A stretch of 64,000 nucleotides of DNA, taken from contig NZ_JAQPCG010000003.1 in assembly GCF_028464145.1 (NCBI RefSeq), positions 248,001 to 312,000 of the forward strand. The letters run 5' to 3'. Source of the DNA: Maribacter sp. PR1 (lineage in GTDB: Bacteria > Bacteroidota > Bacteroidia > Flavobacteriales > Flavobacteriaceae). A program made the translations under genes and the position numbers. Each line of letters begins with the position of its first letter. Within the stretch, counting starts at the first letter, position 1. The notes below the pieces were generated by a model that was not told the origin of the DNA, did no database searches, and saw only the letters and a program-made list of their open reading frames with translations. Shown piece by piece: positions 54,413-63,055 of this stretch.

Positions 54413-55810
54413 TTATTTTGATTTTACTATTTGGGCCATTAGTTCAGCTTCCGAAACCAATTTGTCATTGGCATAGGCATAAGCTTGCATATGACATATA
54501 CCTCGTCTAATAGGCGAAATAAGATCACATTTGAATATTAAAGTATCACCTGGAAGTACTTGCCTTTTAAATTTCACATTGTCCATTTTCATAAAAAACG
54601 TCAAGTAGTTCTCGGGATCGGGTACGGTACTAAGCACCAGTATACCTCCAGTTTGAGCCATAGCCTCAACTTGCAGAACGCCTGGCATTACAGGGGCACC
54701 GGGAAAATGACCAACAAAGAACGGTTCGTTCATAGTGACATTTTTTACTCCCACTACATGGGAATCGGACAACTCCAATATTTTATCCACCAAAAGAAAG
54801 GGTGGTCGGTGTGGTAACATATTCATAATCTGCGTTACATCCATTAAAGGAGCTTTATGCAGATCATACTTCGGTACATTATTACGTTTCTCAAGCTTTA
54901 TGATTTTAGAAAGCTTTTTGGCAAACTGCGTATTAACAAAGTGTCCTGGTTTATTTGCGATTACCTTACCTCGAATCCTAGTTCCAGCCAAGGCTAAATC
55001 ACCGACAATATCCAATAATTTATGTCGGGCAGCCTCATTGGGTTGATGTAAAGTAAGATTGTCCAAAATTCCATTGGGTTTTACGGAAAGCTTCTTTTTA
55101 TCAAAGGCCTTTTCAAGTTTTTTCATGGTAGCCTCCGAAATTTCCTTGTCCACATATACAATGGCATTATTTAGGTCTCCACCTTTTATGAGCCCGTTTT
55201 CCAAAAGCATTTCTAACTCATGTAAAAAACTGAATGTACGTGCTGCTGAAATTTCCTCTTTAAAATCGGATAATCGTTCCAAAGTTGCATTTTGGGTACC
55301 AAGAACCTTGGTACCAAAGTCCACCATAGTCGTAATTTGGTATTCATCCGAAGGAATAACGGTAATCTCACTTCCAGTAGCCTCGTCCCTGTAGGAAAGA
55401 ACCTCAGTGACCACGTACTCTTCGCGCGCTGCGTCTTGTTCAACGATTCCAGCATCCTCTAGGGCTTCAACAAAAAACTTGGAGGACCCGTCCATAATTG
55501 GTGGTTCCGGGGAGTCCAACTCAATTAACACGTTGTCAATTTCCAACCCTACAAGCGCGGCCAATACATGTTCTGAAGTTTGAATCTTAACCCCATTTTT
55601 CTCAAGGTTGGTACCCCGTTGCGTATTTACTACATAATTTGCATCAGCCTCAATAATAGGTTCCCCTTCTAAATCGACTCGTTTAAATTTATAACCATGA
55701 TTTTCCGGAGCAGGTAAAAATTTTATGGTTACGTTCTCTCCAGTATGTAAACCCACTCCTTTTAGGGATACATCCTTGGCAATGGTGCGTTGTTTATGTT
55801 TTGTATTCAT
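54413..55810 (-). CDS. LpxC-FabZ fusion protein
   Basis: 465 residues from the ATG at 55810 (a TTG at 55816 is also in frame). The LpxC part (~1-310) has KGVGLHTG, SEHVLAALVGL and LHQPNEAARHKLLDIVGD with the zinc histidines; the FabZ part (~320-465) has LPHRPPFLLVDKI and FFVGHFPGAPVMPGVLQVEAM with the catalytic His and Glu. LpxC deacetylates the acylated UDP-GlcNAc; FabZ dehydrates hydroxyacyl-ACP. The fusion is known from Bacteroidota and allows balance between lipid A and phospholipid. It starts 2 bp after the lpxD stop. Confidence 0.95.
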   Translation of the reverse strand: MNTKHKQRTIAKDVSLKGVGLHTGENVTIKFLPAPENHGYKFKRVDLEGEPIIEADANYVVNTQRGTNLEKNGVKIQTSEHVLAALVGLEIDNVLIELDSPEPPIMDGSSKFFVEALEDAGIVEQDAAREEYVVTEVLSYRDEATGSEITVIPSDEYQITTMVDFGTKVLGTQNATLERLSDFKEEISAARTFSFLHELEMLLENGLIKGGDLNNAIVYVDKEISEATMKKLEKAFDKKKLSVKPNGILDNLTLHQPNEAARHKLLDIVGDLALAGTRIRGKVIANKPGHFVNTQFAKKLSKIIKLEKRNNVPKYDLHKAPLMDVTQIMNMLPHRPPFLLVDKILELSDSHVVGVKNVTMNEPFFVGHFPGAPVMPGVLQVEAMAQTGGILVLSTVPDPENYLTFFMKMDNVKFKRQVLPGDTLIFKCDLISPIRRGICHMQAYAYANDKLVSEAELMAQIVKSK

Positions 55811-55812
55811 CG

Positions 55813-56829
55813 TCAATCCTTAATTTCCAAGTTGTCGATTCTGTTTATTATTTTGGGTAAGTTTTTAAAGTGTACGTAGGACTTATTAAAGTCCCCATAA
55901 TTTAAGGCAGGCGACCCCTGTAATACTTCGTTATCCTTCACGTTTCTACCAATTCCTGATTGTGCCTGAATTCTCACATGGTTCCCAATTACAATATGGC
56001 CAACAATTCCCACTTGACCGCCAATCATGCAGTGTTTACCTATTTTTGTAGAACCTGCTATTCCAGTTTGAGCGGCTATTACCGTATGCTCTCCAATTTC
56101 TACGTTATGGGCTATTTGAATTTGATTATCCAATTTTACTCCTTTTCTGAGAATGGTAGAACCTAGAGTAGCCCTATCTATAGTTGTTCCTGCGCCAACA
56201 TCAACATTATCCTCCAATATTACATTACCAATTTGTGGAACCTTAGAAAATTCCCCTTCAGAGTTTGGGGTAAAACCGAAACCATCTGCCCCGATTATAA
56301 CGCCGCTGTGAACTACACAATTGTTACCAATTATACTTTCCGAATATATCTTAGCGCCTGCGAAAACAACCACATTGTCACCAATTTTGACATTATCCCC
56401 TATATAAACGTTAGGATAAATCTTAACGTTATTTCCAATGACAACATCACTCCCTACATAGGAAAAAGCACCAAGATATAAGTCTTCACCAAAAGTCGCG
56501 GATTCTGACTTAAAAACAGGTTCTTCAACACCTGTTTTATTATTTTTAACTTGATTATAATATTCTAATAATTTGGAAAAGGATTTGTAGGCATCCTCGA
56601 CTTTAATCAACGTGGTTTCCAAATCTTGTTCGGGAACAAAATCCCTATTTACAATAGTAATTGAAGCCTTGGTCCTATAAATATGAGAGGTGTATTTTGG
56701 GTTTGCCAAGAAAGTTAAAGACCCTATTTCTCCTTCCTCAATTTTAGCAAGTTTATGAACGGCTATCTCTGGATTTCCATGGACTTCACCTTCTAAAATA
56801 CCCGCAATTTGACCTGCTGTAAACACCAT
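55813..56829 (-). CDS. lpxD: UDP-3-O-acylglucosamine N-acyltransferase
   Basis: 338 residues from the ATG at 56829 (GTG two codons earlier also possible). MVFTAGQIAGILEGEVHG is the uridine-binding N-domain, followed by hexapeptide repeats with GADGFGFTPN and KLDNQIQIAHNVEIGEH containing the catalytic His. It adds the second hydroxyacyl chain in lipid A synthesis. It is followed by lpxC-fabZ with a 2-bp gap. Confidence 0.94.
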   Translation of the reverse strand: MVFTAGQIAGILEGEVHGNPEIAVHKLAKIEEGEIGSLTFLANPKYTSHIYRTKASITIVNRDFVPEQDLETTLIKVEDAYKSFSKLLEYYNQVKNNKTGVEEPVFKSESATFGEDLYLGAFSYVGSDVVIGNNVKIYPNVYIGDNVKIGDNVVVFAGAKIYSESIIGNNCVVHSGVIIGADGFGFTPNSEGEFSKVPQIGNVILEDNVDVGAGTTIDRATLGSTILRKGVKLDNQIQIAHNVEIGEHTVIAAQTGIAGSTKIGKHCMIGGQVGIVGHIVIGNHVRIQAQSGIGRNVKDNEVLQGSPALNYGDFNKSYVHFKNLPKIINRIDNLEIKD

Positions 56830-56852
56830 GGGCACAAATGTAAGAAAAATTG

Positions 56853-58082
56853 TTATACGGCATCTTTAGGGTAACAGATATAATATTTAGTAACCGTATT
56901 GGAAAGTGCACTTAGATTTAAATGGTCGGATAGTTTTGCTACATCCACTATCTTTCCATTTTTTCTGAGAATATTAATATTTTGACTGTTTTGATTATAG
57001 GCCCTATTTTCAATCTTTCCGGTAAAAATAAAATAGGATATTTCCTCTTCCGAGATTAAACCCAATAGTTGGCCCACTTTTTTTCTTTTTTTGTCTAATT
57101 TGTCTTTGCCTATAGGCTCCTTTTTAATCTTTATGTGTAATAATTTCCGATCCAATAGCATTTTACATAGCGTAGCAAGTACTTTATCATCGGCTTCCTG
57201 CCAACCTTTTATTGCAGAAAGAATATCCACATCGTCCAATTTGGAAAATTGATGCAGTATTTTAGGGTCAAAACTTGTTTTGTTAATCGTATTCGTAAGA
57301 AAAAAAAGAAGTGGATTACTGGCCTTTAAGCTTACCCCTTCATTTAATAGGAAGCGCGCTCTTTTTAAGATACTGATTAAAATTTGCTCTGCAACGACTC
57401 CGGTTTTATGGAGATAAACCTGCCAGTACATAAATCTCCGGGCCATTAAAAATTTCTCTACGGAATAAATCCCTTTTTCTTCAACAACCAAATGTCCGTC
57501 AACCACATTCAGCATCGTAATTAATCGTTCCGCATTGGTATTACCTTCAGAAACACCCGTATAAAAACTATCCCGTTTTAGATAATCCAAACGGTCCATA
57601 TCCAACTGACTGGAAACCAATTGATTTAAAAATTTCTTAGGGTGTTTTCCTGTAAAAATGGAAATCGCATCTACCAAATCATTATTAAAAATAGCATTCA
57701 ATTCCTTCATAAACTGGAGCGAAATATGTTCATGGCTAACCCCGTTGACTATGCTGTGCTCCATAGCATGGGAAAAAGGGCCATGACCAATATCATGCAG
57801 AAGAATAGCACATAACAACCCATTTTCTTCCCTTTCGGTTATTTCGACCCCTTTAAATCGAAGTACCTGAATCGACTTTTGCATTAAGTACATACTTCCT
57901 AATGCATGATGAAACCGCGTGTGGTGAGCACCGGGATATACAAGATAGGACAATCCCATTTGAGAAATTCGACGTAGTCGTTGAAAGTACGGATGCGCAA
58001 TCAGGTCAAAAATCAAATCACTTGGGATTCTAATAAATCCGTAAATTGGATCATTAAATATGCTGAGCTTTTTGGGTTTCAT
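56853..58082 (-). CDS. HD-domain phosphohydrolase (dGTPase-like)
   Basis: 409 residues. The metal site is spread over HTRFHHALG (~50-58) and LLHDIGHGPFSHAMEHS (~90-106), with HD in the second. The arrangement matches the SAMHD1/YdhJ-like HD phosphohydrolase group acting on nucleotides; activity is inferred only. It is 23 bp upstream of lpxD and divergent from porX. Confidence 0.88.
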   Translation of the reverse strand: MKPKKLSIFNDPIYGFIRIPSDLIFDLIAHPYFQRLRRISQMGLSYLVYPGAHHTRFHHALGSMYLMQKSIQVLRFKGVEITEREENGLLCAILLHDIGHGPFSHAMEHSIVNGVSHEHISLQFMKELNAIFNNDLVDAISIFTGKHPKKFLNQLVSSQLDMDRLDYLKRDSFYTGVSEGNTNAERLITMLNVVDGHLVVEEKGIYSVEKFLMARRFMYWQVYLHKTGVVAEQILISILKRARFLLNEGVSLKASNPLLFFLTNTINKTSFDPKILHQFSKLDDVDILSAIKGWQEADDKVLATLCKMLLDRKLLHIKIKKEPIGKDKLDKKRKKVGQLLGLISEEEISYFIFTGKIENRAYNQNSQNINILRKNGKIVDVAKLSDHLNLSALSNTVTKYYICYPKDAV

Positions 58083-58107
58083 TCAATCCGTATAAAAGTA
58101 ATTGGCA

Positions 58108-58168
58108 AAGTTAGGCAAATGTTATTATAACCAAGGGGTTGACGCGTGCGATGATTTTAGCCTAACTT
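58108..58168. promoter_or_regulatory. Spaced inverted repeat in the porX upstream region
   Basis: AAGTTAGGC (58108-58116) and GCCTAACTT (58160-58168), perfect 9-bp arms 43 bp apart between the divergent HD gene and porX. The spacing suggests two half-sites of a looped or dimeric operator rather than a terminator. Confidence 0.45.
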
Positions 58169-58209
58169 CACAAAAGAAAATAAGATACCTTAAGTTATAT
58201 AGATCTTGA

Positions 58210-59754
58210 ATGAATAAAATAAAAATTCTTTGGGTGGATGATGAAGTGGACCTTTTAAAACCACACATTCTCTTTCTTCAAAATAAAAATTACGAAGTAA
58301 TTACTTGCCAAAGCGGACAGGAAGCTTTGGAAGAATTGGAAAGAACTAGTGTCGATATCGTTTTCCTGGATGAAAACATGCCTGGCATTTCGGGTTTGGA
58401 GACCTTAAGCGAAATTAAAATCATCGACTCTTCTTTGCCCGTAGTTATGATTACCAAAAGTGAGGAGGAGTTTATCATGGAAGAGGCCATTGGCTCTAAG
58501 ATTGCCGATTACTTAATAAAACCTGTGAATCCCCATCAAATTTTACTTTCACTAAAAAAGAGTCTGGACCATTCAAGATTGGTTTCCGAAAAGACCACCA
58601 GTAACTACCAGCAGGAGTTCCGGAAAATAGCGATGGACATGTCCATGGTCAACACCTATGAGGAATGGGTAGAACTATATAAGAAGTTAATATACTGGGA
58701 ATTACAATTAGAGCAAATTGAGGATAGTGGAATGTTTGAAATTCTAGAATCCCAAAAGGTGGAAGCCAACAATCAGTTCGGGAAATTTATTGACAATAAT
58801 TATGTGGATTGGTTTTGCGGGTCAGAGGCACCGGTGATGTCCCATACGCTGTTCAAAAATTGGATCGCCCCAGAAATAGTCGATAAAAAAACGTTACTGA
58901 TAGTCGTTGATAATCTCCGTTTTGATCAGTGGTATTCTTTTGAGGATACAGTAAGCTCCTTTTACAAAAAGACAAAGGAAAAGTCCTACTGTAGCATACT
59001 GCCAACAGCAACCCAATATGCGCGTAATGCGATATTTTCCGGATTGACCCCTTTGGATATGGAAAGAAAATATCCAGATTGGTGGAAAAATGATACAGAT
59101 GACGGGGGTAAAAATCTTTTTGAAGATAAATTTTTAGGGGAGCAACTAAAACGGTTAGGATTAGATTTAAAATGGGAATACCATAAAATAAGTAGCCTAA
59201 AACAGGGGAAACATTTATCCCAAAACTTTAAATCGCAAAAAGATAATGATTTAACTGCCATTGTTTACAATTTTGTGGATATGCTTTCCCACTCCAAAAC
59301 CGAAATGGAGGTTATCAAGGAACTGGCTTCCAATGATAAGGCTTACCGTTCGCTAACCCAAAGCTGGTTTAGAAATTCTCCCTTATTGGAGATTATTCAG
59401 CAAGCACAGCAATTGGGCATGAAGTTGATTATTACCACGGATCATGGTACCATCAATGTAAAGTCTCCCTCCAAAGTAATTGGGGACCGCGATACCAGCT
59501 TAAATTTGCGCTATAAGACTGGTAGAAGTCTGAGCTATGAAGAAAAAGATGTTTTGGCGGCCAAGGACCCTAGCAAAATTTTTCTTCCTAATATCAATGT
59601 AAGTAGCTCCTATATATTTGCCAAGAATGATTTGTTCTTTGCCTATCCTAACAACTACAATCATTATGTAAGTTATTACAGAAATACCTATCAGCATGGG
59701 GGAGTTTCTTTGGAGGAAATGATTGTACCTTTTGTAGTTTTGGAGCCAAAATAA
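58210..59754 (+). CDS. porX: T9SS response regulator PorX (REC-PglZ)
   Basis: 514 residues. REC domain (~1-125) with acidic pair D10-D11, D54 phosphoacceptor in FLDENMPG and KPVN; a helical linker; then a PglZ alkaline-phosphatase-like domain (~215-510) with IVVDNLRFDQW, SILPTATQYARN holding the nucleophile Thr, and LIITTDHGTINV. PorX phosphorylation controls type IX secretion and gliding genes in Bacteroidota, and studied members are cyclic oligonucleotide phosphodiesterases. The cognate kinase PorY is not in this window. It is followed by tsaE at 5 bp. Confidence 0.95.
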   Translation: MNKIKILWVDDEVDLLKPHILFLQNKNYEVITCQSGQEALEELERTSVDIVFLDENMPGISGLETLSEIKIIDSSLPVVMITKSEEEFIMEEAIGSKIADYLIKPVNPHQILLSLKKSLDHSRLVSEKTTSNYQQEFRKIAMDMSMVNTYEEWVELYKKLIYWELQLEQIEDSGMFEILESQKVEANNQFGKFIDNNYVDWFCGSEAPVMSHTLFKNWIAPEIVDKKTLLIVVDNLRFDQWYSFEDTVSSFYKKTKEKSYCSILPTATQYARNAIFSGLTPLDMERKYPDWWKNDTDDGGKNLFEDKFLGEQLKRLGLDLKWEYHKISSLKQGKHLSQNFKSQKDNDLTAIVYNFVDMLSHSKTEMEVIKELASNDKAYRSLTQSWFRNSPLLEIIQQAQQLGMKLIITTDHGTINVKSPSKVIGDRDTSLNLRYKTGRSLSYEEKDVLAAKDPSKIFLPNINVSSSYIFAKNDLFFAYPNNYNHYVSYYRNTYQHGGVSLEEMIVPFVVLEPK

Positions 59755-59759
59755 AAAAG

Positions 59760-60173
59760 ATGATGGAGTTCGTCTATACTGAAAAGGAAATCCAAACGGT
59801 GGCTAAAAAGCTAATTCAAGAATACCCTTCAAAAATCATTGCTTTTTTTGCCCCCATGGGCGCTGGAAAAACAACCCTGATTAAAGCCCTTGTCAAAGAA
59901 TTGGGCGGAGTAGATGAAGTCAGCAGTCCCACTTTTGGCCTGGTGAACGAATATCACGATAGAGAAGGAATGCCGATCGCCTATCATTTTGACTTTTACC
60001 GGTTGAACGACGAAATGGAGGCATTGGATTTTGGTGTTGAGGACTACTTTTCTTCCGATGCTTATATTTTTATGGAATGGCCAGAAAAGATTCCTTCCCT
60101 TTTGCCCGATAATTGTATCCATTTAAAAATTGACATTTTAGAGGATACCACCAGAAAAATCACGGAAATTTAA
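59760..60173 (+). CDS. tsaE: tRNA threonylcarbamoyladenosine biosynthesis ATPase
   Basis: 137 residues. Walker A APMGAGKTTLIKALV and the conserved VSSPTFGLVNEY, YHFDFYRL and FMEWPEKIP motifs are typical of TsaE, the ATPase of the TsaBDE complex that makes t6A37 in tRNA. ATG ATG offers two starts 3 bp apart. It is close behind porX and likely cotranscribed. Confidence 0.95.
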   Translation: MMEFVYTEKEIQTVAKKLIQEYPSKIIAFFAPMGAGKTTLIKALVKELGGVDEVSSPTFGLVNEYHDREGMPIAYHFDFYRLNDEMEALDFGVEDYFSSDAYIFMEWPEKIPSLLPDNCIHLKIDILEDTTRKITEI

Positions 60174-60246
60174 GTTATAACCTACAATTACCTCTAAATC
60201 TGTATTAGGATATCATCGTTTTTCATAGGTTTTTATTGCATTTTTT

Positions 60247-60320
60247 CGATGAAATACAGTCTAATCGATAAAATGTTCATTTTTTACGTTGAAATACACA
60301 ACTTTAACGTTTAAATACAT
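60247..60320 (+). promoter_or_regulatory. Three phased direct repeats upstream of the secreted peptide gene
   Basis: CGATGAAATACAG at 60247, CGTTGAAATACAC at 60287 and CGTTTAAATACAT at 60308, spaced 40 and 21 bp, about four and two DNA turns. The third copy ends 20 bp before a TACGTTTG box. The arrangement is typical of an activator binding array. Confidence 0.55.
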
Positions 60321-60340
60321 TTTTTTTGTCCATTATTTCT

Positions 60341-60348
60341 TACGTTTG
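60341..60348 (+). promoter_or_regulatory. Promoter -7 box of the secreted peptide gene
   Basis: TACGTTTG matches the Bacteroidota consensus TAnnTTTG exactly; the expected start of transcription is near 60355, 36 bp before the ATG. No -33 TTTG is found at the right distance, consistent with activator-dependence through the repeats. Confidence 0.5.
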
Positions 60349-60390
60349 TAGTAGAACAAATGGATTACTAACTAAAAACCCCTAGCGAAA

Positions 60391-60528
60391 ATGAAAAACA
60401 AAAGAACTTTTTTAGCCACTTTGGCATTAGGTGCTTTCCTTTTAGGAGTTATCTCTCCTGCAGTTTTGGATGACAAACCTAGCGTTGATAAAAGATTGAT
60501 TACCAAGACAGGAAAAAAGAATAGGTAA
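60391..60528 (+). CDS. 45-residue secreted peptide
   Basis: A short gene of 45 codons. The N-terminus MKNKRTFLATLALGAFLLGV is a signal peptide with a charged start, hydrophobic core and probable cleavage after SPA near residue 27. The remaining ~18-residue tail is Lys/Asp-rich (DDKPSVDKRLITKTG). It has a promoter box upstream and a strong terminator downstream, so it is a real transcription unit. No family recognised. Confidence 0.65.
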   Translation: MKNKRTFLATLALGAFLLGVISPAVLDDKPSVDKRLITKTGKKNR

Positions 60529-60558
60529 CATACTTTTTTAAAATTTTATAAATTTAAC

Positions 60559-60587
60559 AAAAGGGCAATCAATAAATTGCCCTTTTT
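60559..60587 (+). terminator. Terminator of the secreted peptide gene
   Basis: 11-bp perfect stem AAAAGGGCAAT / ATTGCCCTTTT with the 6-base loop CAATAA, ending in TTTTT. Confidence 0.85.
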
Positions 60588-60640
60588 GTCGTTGTATTAT
60601 ACTAGCATGAGTTTTAAGCGAAGAAATATAGACGGCGAAA

Positions 60641-61303
60641 ATGAATAGTTCAGAAAGAAAGCGGGCGAAGAGGAAGTTATTTCTTGATTCCTTAATGGTT
60701 TTTTTTATTATAGCTTCTCCATTTATCTTTAAACTACATGAGTACGTATCAACAGAGGAAGGGGCAACCTTTAACTTCTTGGGTATGGAGATTGATGATA
60801 ATGGATTTGCAAATTTGAGCGTCTATGTATGGTTCATGTTAGGTAAACTTGTGCCTTTATACCTTTTGTTTATTTGGTTTTTTACATGTAAGCATTGGTG
60901 GTATCATATTATTTTAATACCAATTACAATGTATGCTTTTCAAATTTTTGAAGAAGTATATTCCGATGACTATTATATAGACACAGAGAATATATTGTGG
61001 CTTCTACCAATATGCATGGTAATTATTCCATTTGTTTACTTTATTAGAATAAAGCTCTATGATAAATATGTCCACGGTATTGACTTGGAAGCTATGGAAG
61101 CAGAACTTCAGGAGTTAAAGGAAAAGAATGAGGCTCAAGGATTTTCTTCAACTTTATCGCAGGATAAAAACGAAATAGAAGAGGAACTTAAACCAAAGTC
61201 CATTTCTGAAGAAATTGATAGAAAACTTTCCACGAACAATCTTGAGCAGGGGCTTAAAATTTTCCAGGATAAGCTTGAGAACTGGTTTCATTTTAAATTT
61301 TAA
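60641..61303 (+). CDS. Membrane protein with C-terminal coiled coil, unknown function
   Basis: 220 residues. Three or four transmembrane helices (~14-30, ~62-82, ~86-103, ~120-140) followed by an acidic coiled-coil tail (AMEAELQELKEKNE) and helical C-terminus. The basic start (RKRAKRK) points to the cytoplasm. No motif recognised. It lies between the secreted peptide and the alanine dehydrogenase-like gene. Confidence 0.68.
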   Translation: MNSSERKRAKRKLFLDSLMVFFIIASPFIFKLHEYVSTEEGATFNFLGMEIDDNGFANLSVYVWFMLGKLVPLYLLFIWFFTCKHWWYHIILIPITMYAFQIFEEVYSDDYYIDTENILWLLPICMVIIPFVYFIRIKLYDKYVHGIDLEAMEAELQELKEKNEAQGFSSTLSQDKNEIEEELKPKSISEEIDRKLSTNNLEQGLKIFQDKLENWFHFKF

Positions 61304-61355
61304 ACCACAAGCAATCTCAAATTATACTAAGGGCTTATCGTTTATCTAAAAATTG

Positions 61356-61363
61356 TACATTTG
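61356..61363 (+). promoter_or_regulatory. Promoter -7 box upstream of the ald-like gene
   Basis: TACATTTG fits TAnnTTTG, 38 bp before the ATG. Behind it lies the 19-bp palindrome CTAAAAAAT-c-ATTTTTTAG (61372-61390), which could be a regulator site. Confidence 0.4.
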
Positions 61364-61401
61364 AGTTAGGACTAAAAAATCATTTTTTAGAAAACCTTTG
61401 T

Positions 61402-62601
61402 ATGAACCAACCTAGCTCACCCTTTAGTAAACACCAACTTATACCACAAGAAGAAACCCTCGAAGTTTTAAAACAAAAAGGAGAATTATTCATTGGTATA
61501 CCTAAGGAAAACCAATATCAGGAAAAGCGGATATGCCTCACTCCAGATGCTGTCAATGCCATTACATCAAACGGACATCGGGTATTGTTAGAATCGGGTG
61601 CGGGCGAAGGTGCCAACTTTTCGGATAAGGATTATACAGACGCCGGGGGTGAAATTACTCGGGATACGAAAAAGGTTTTTTCTTGTCCATTGCTATTGAA
61701 AGTAGAACCCCCTACCCTTTCGGAAATCGGTCTTATTCATCCGCAGACCACCGTTATTTCAGCCTTACAGATAAAGACACAGGATAAAAGCTATTTCGAG
61801 GAATTGGCAAAAAAAAGAATTACCGCCATTGCCTTTGAATATATTCGTGATGAAGATGGAAAATATCCCGCTGTACGATCTTTAAGTGAAATTGCGGGTA
61901 CTGCATCCGTGTTAATTGCCGCAGAATTAATGGCCGCTACCAATAAGGGTAATGGATTGATGTTCGGCAACATAAGTGGCGTTCCGCCTGCAGAAGTTGT
62001 AATTATTGGTGCGGGAACCGTTGGTGAATATGCAGCACGCTCCGCCATTGGGTTAGGTGCCAATGTAAAGATATTTGACAACTCGATCACTAGACTTAGG
62101 AACATCCAGACAAATCTTAAGCAAACCGTTTATACGTCCACCATTCAACCGAAAAACCTATTAAAAGCTTTAAAGCGTTGCGATGTGGCCATTGGTGCCA
62201 CGAGAGGCAAGGGCAGATCCCCAGTTATCGTAAGCAGTACCATGGTAGAGCACATGAAAAAAGGTGCGGTAATTATCGATGTAAGTATTGATACTGGAGG
62301 TTGTTTTGAAACAAGTGAAATCACCAATCACAATAAACCCACGATTGAAAAATCGGGGGTTCTCCATTATGGTGTACCCAATATTCCATCGAGATATCCC
62401 AAAACAGCTTCTGTTTCCATCAGTAATATTTTTACTCCCTACTTATTGAAAATTGGGGAAGATGGAGGATTGGAAAACTCCCTTCGATTCGATAAAGGCT
62501 TACGTAATGGGCTCTATATGTATCATGGTATTCTAACCAATAAAACGGTCGGAGACTGGTTCGACCTACAATATAGCGATATCAACTTTTTGATTTTTTA
62601 G
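61402..62601 (+). CDS. ald: Alanine dehydrogenase (PntA-like fold)
   Basis: 399 residues. Substrate-binding domain with GIPKENQYQEKRICLTPDAV (~33-52), then the Rossmann core GAGTVGEYAARSAIGLGA (~203-220) and NIPSRYPKTAS, typical of alanine dehydrogenase and the related transhydrogenase alpha subunit. The N-terminal ~30 residues are an extension relative to shorter Ald proteins. It would interconvert alanine and pyruvate with NADH. No pntB gene follows. Confidence 0.85.
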   Translation: MNQPSSPFSKHQLIPQEETLEVLKQKGELFIGIPKENQYQEKRICLTPDAVNAITSNGHRVLLESGAGEGANFSDKDYTDAGGEITRDTKKVFSCPLLLKVEPPTLSEIGLIHPQTTVISALQIKTQDKSYFEELAKKRITAIAFEYIRDEDGKYPAVRSLSEIAGTASVLIAAELMAATNKGNGLMFGNISGVPPAEVVIIGAGTVGEYAARSAIGLGANVKIFDNSITRLRNIQTNLKQTVYTSTIQPKNLLKALKRCDVAIGATRGKGRSPVIVSSTMVEHMKKGAVIIDVSIDTGGCFETSEITNHNKPTIEKSGVLHYGVPNIPSRYPKTASVSISNIFTPYLLKIGEDGGLENSLRFDKGLRNGLYMYHGILTNKTVGDWFDLQYSDINFLIF

Positions 62602-62671
62602 AATTGTCCTTCCATACTTTCAACATCCGTTATAATCCCATAATTTTACCTAGAAAATTCGAGAGAAAGAA

Positions 62672-63055
62672 ATGAGCTTTTTTAAACGTTTAGGATTCTA
62701 TTTAGCGGGACTGTCCATCGGTATTATTTTTTTAGCCCTTTTTTTAAGAAAAAAGTCCGATGAAACAGGCGTATCCTTTTGCTATTTCCCAAATTGCAGG
62801 ACACTAAAGGACATGAGGTCTAAACCTATGTATTATTCGGATGAAGTTACCCTTCAATTGGAAAATAAACAAATAGATTCCTTGGATATTGCTTTTTTGC
62901 TTAACAGCGGCGATGTGGATTTTTCTAAGAGTGAAACGAAGACTAGCCCTTGTAAGTCTTATTTGATAGAGGGTGCTTTTAAGCAACGAAAACTAGAGGC
63001 CTGGGTTAAGAATTGTCCGGATAAGATTCAAGTAGAATCCATTAACACTCCATAG
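62672..63055 (+). CDS. Small membrane-anchored protein (DUF4258-like), unknown function
   Basis: 127 residues. One N-terminal helix (~8-26) followed by a cysteine-containing soluble part (CYFPNCRTLKDMR, four Cys overall) that is presumably extracytoplasmic. I associate it with the DUF4258 group in flavobacteria, weakly. Its stop codon directly abuts the end of the proline dehydrogenase gene on the other strand. Confidence 0.68.
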   Translation: MSFFKRLGFYLAGLSIGIIFLALFLRKKSDETGVSFCYFPNCRTLKDMRSKPMYYSDEVTLQLENKQIDSLDIAFLLNSGDVDFSKSETKTSPCKSYLIEGAFKQRKLEAWVKNCPDKIQVESINTP

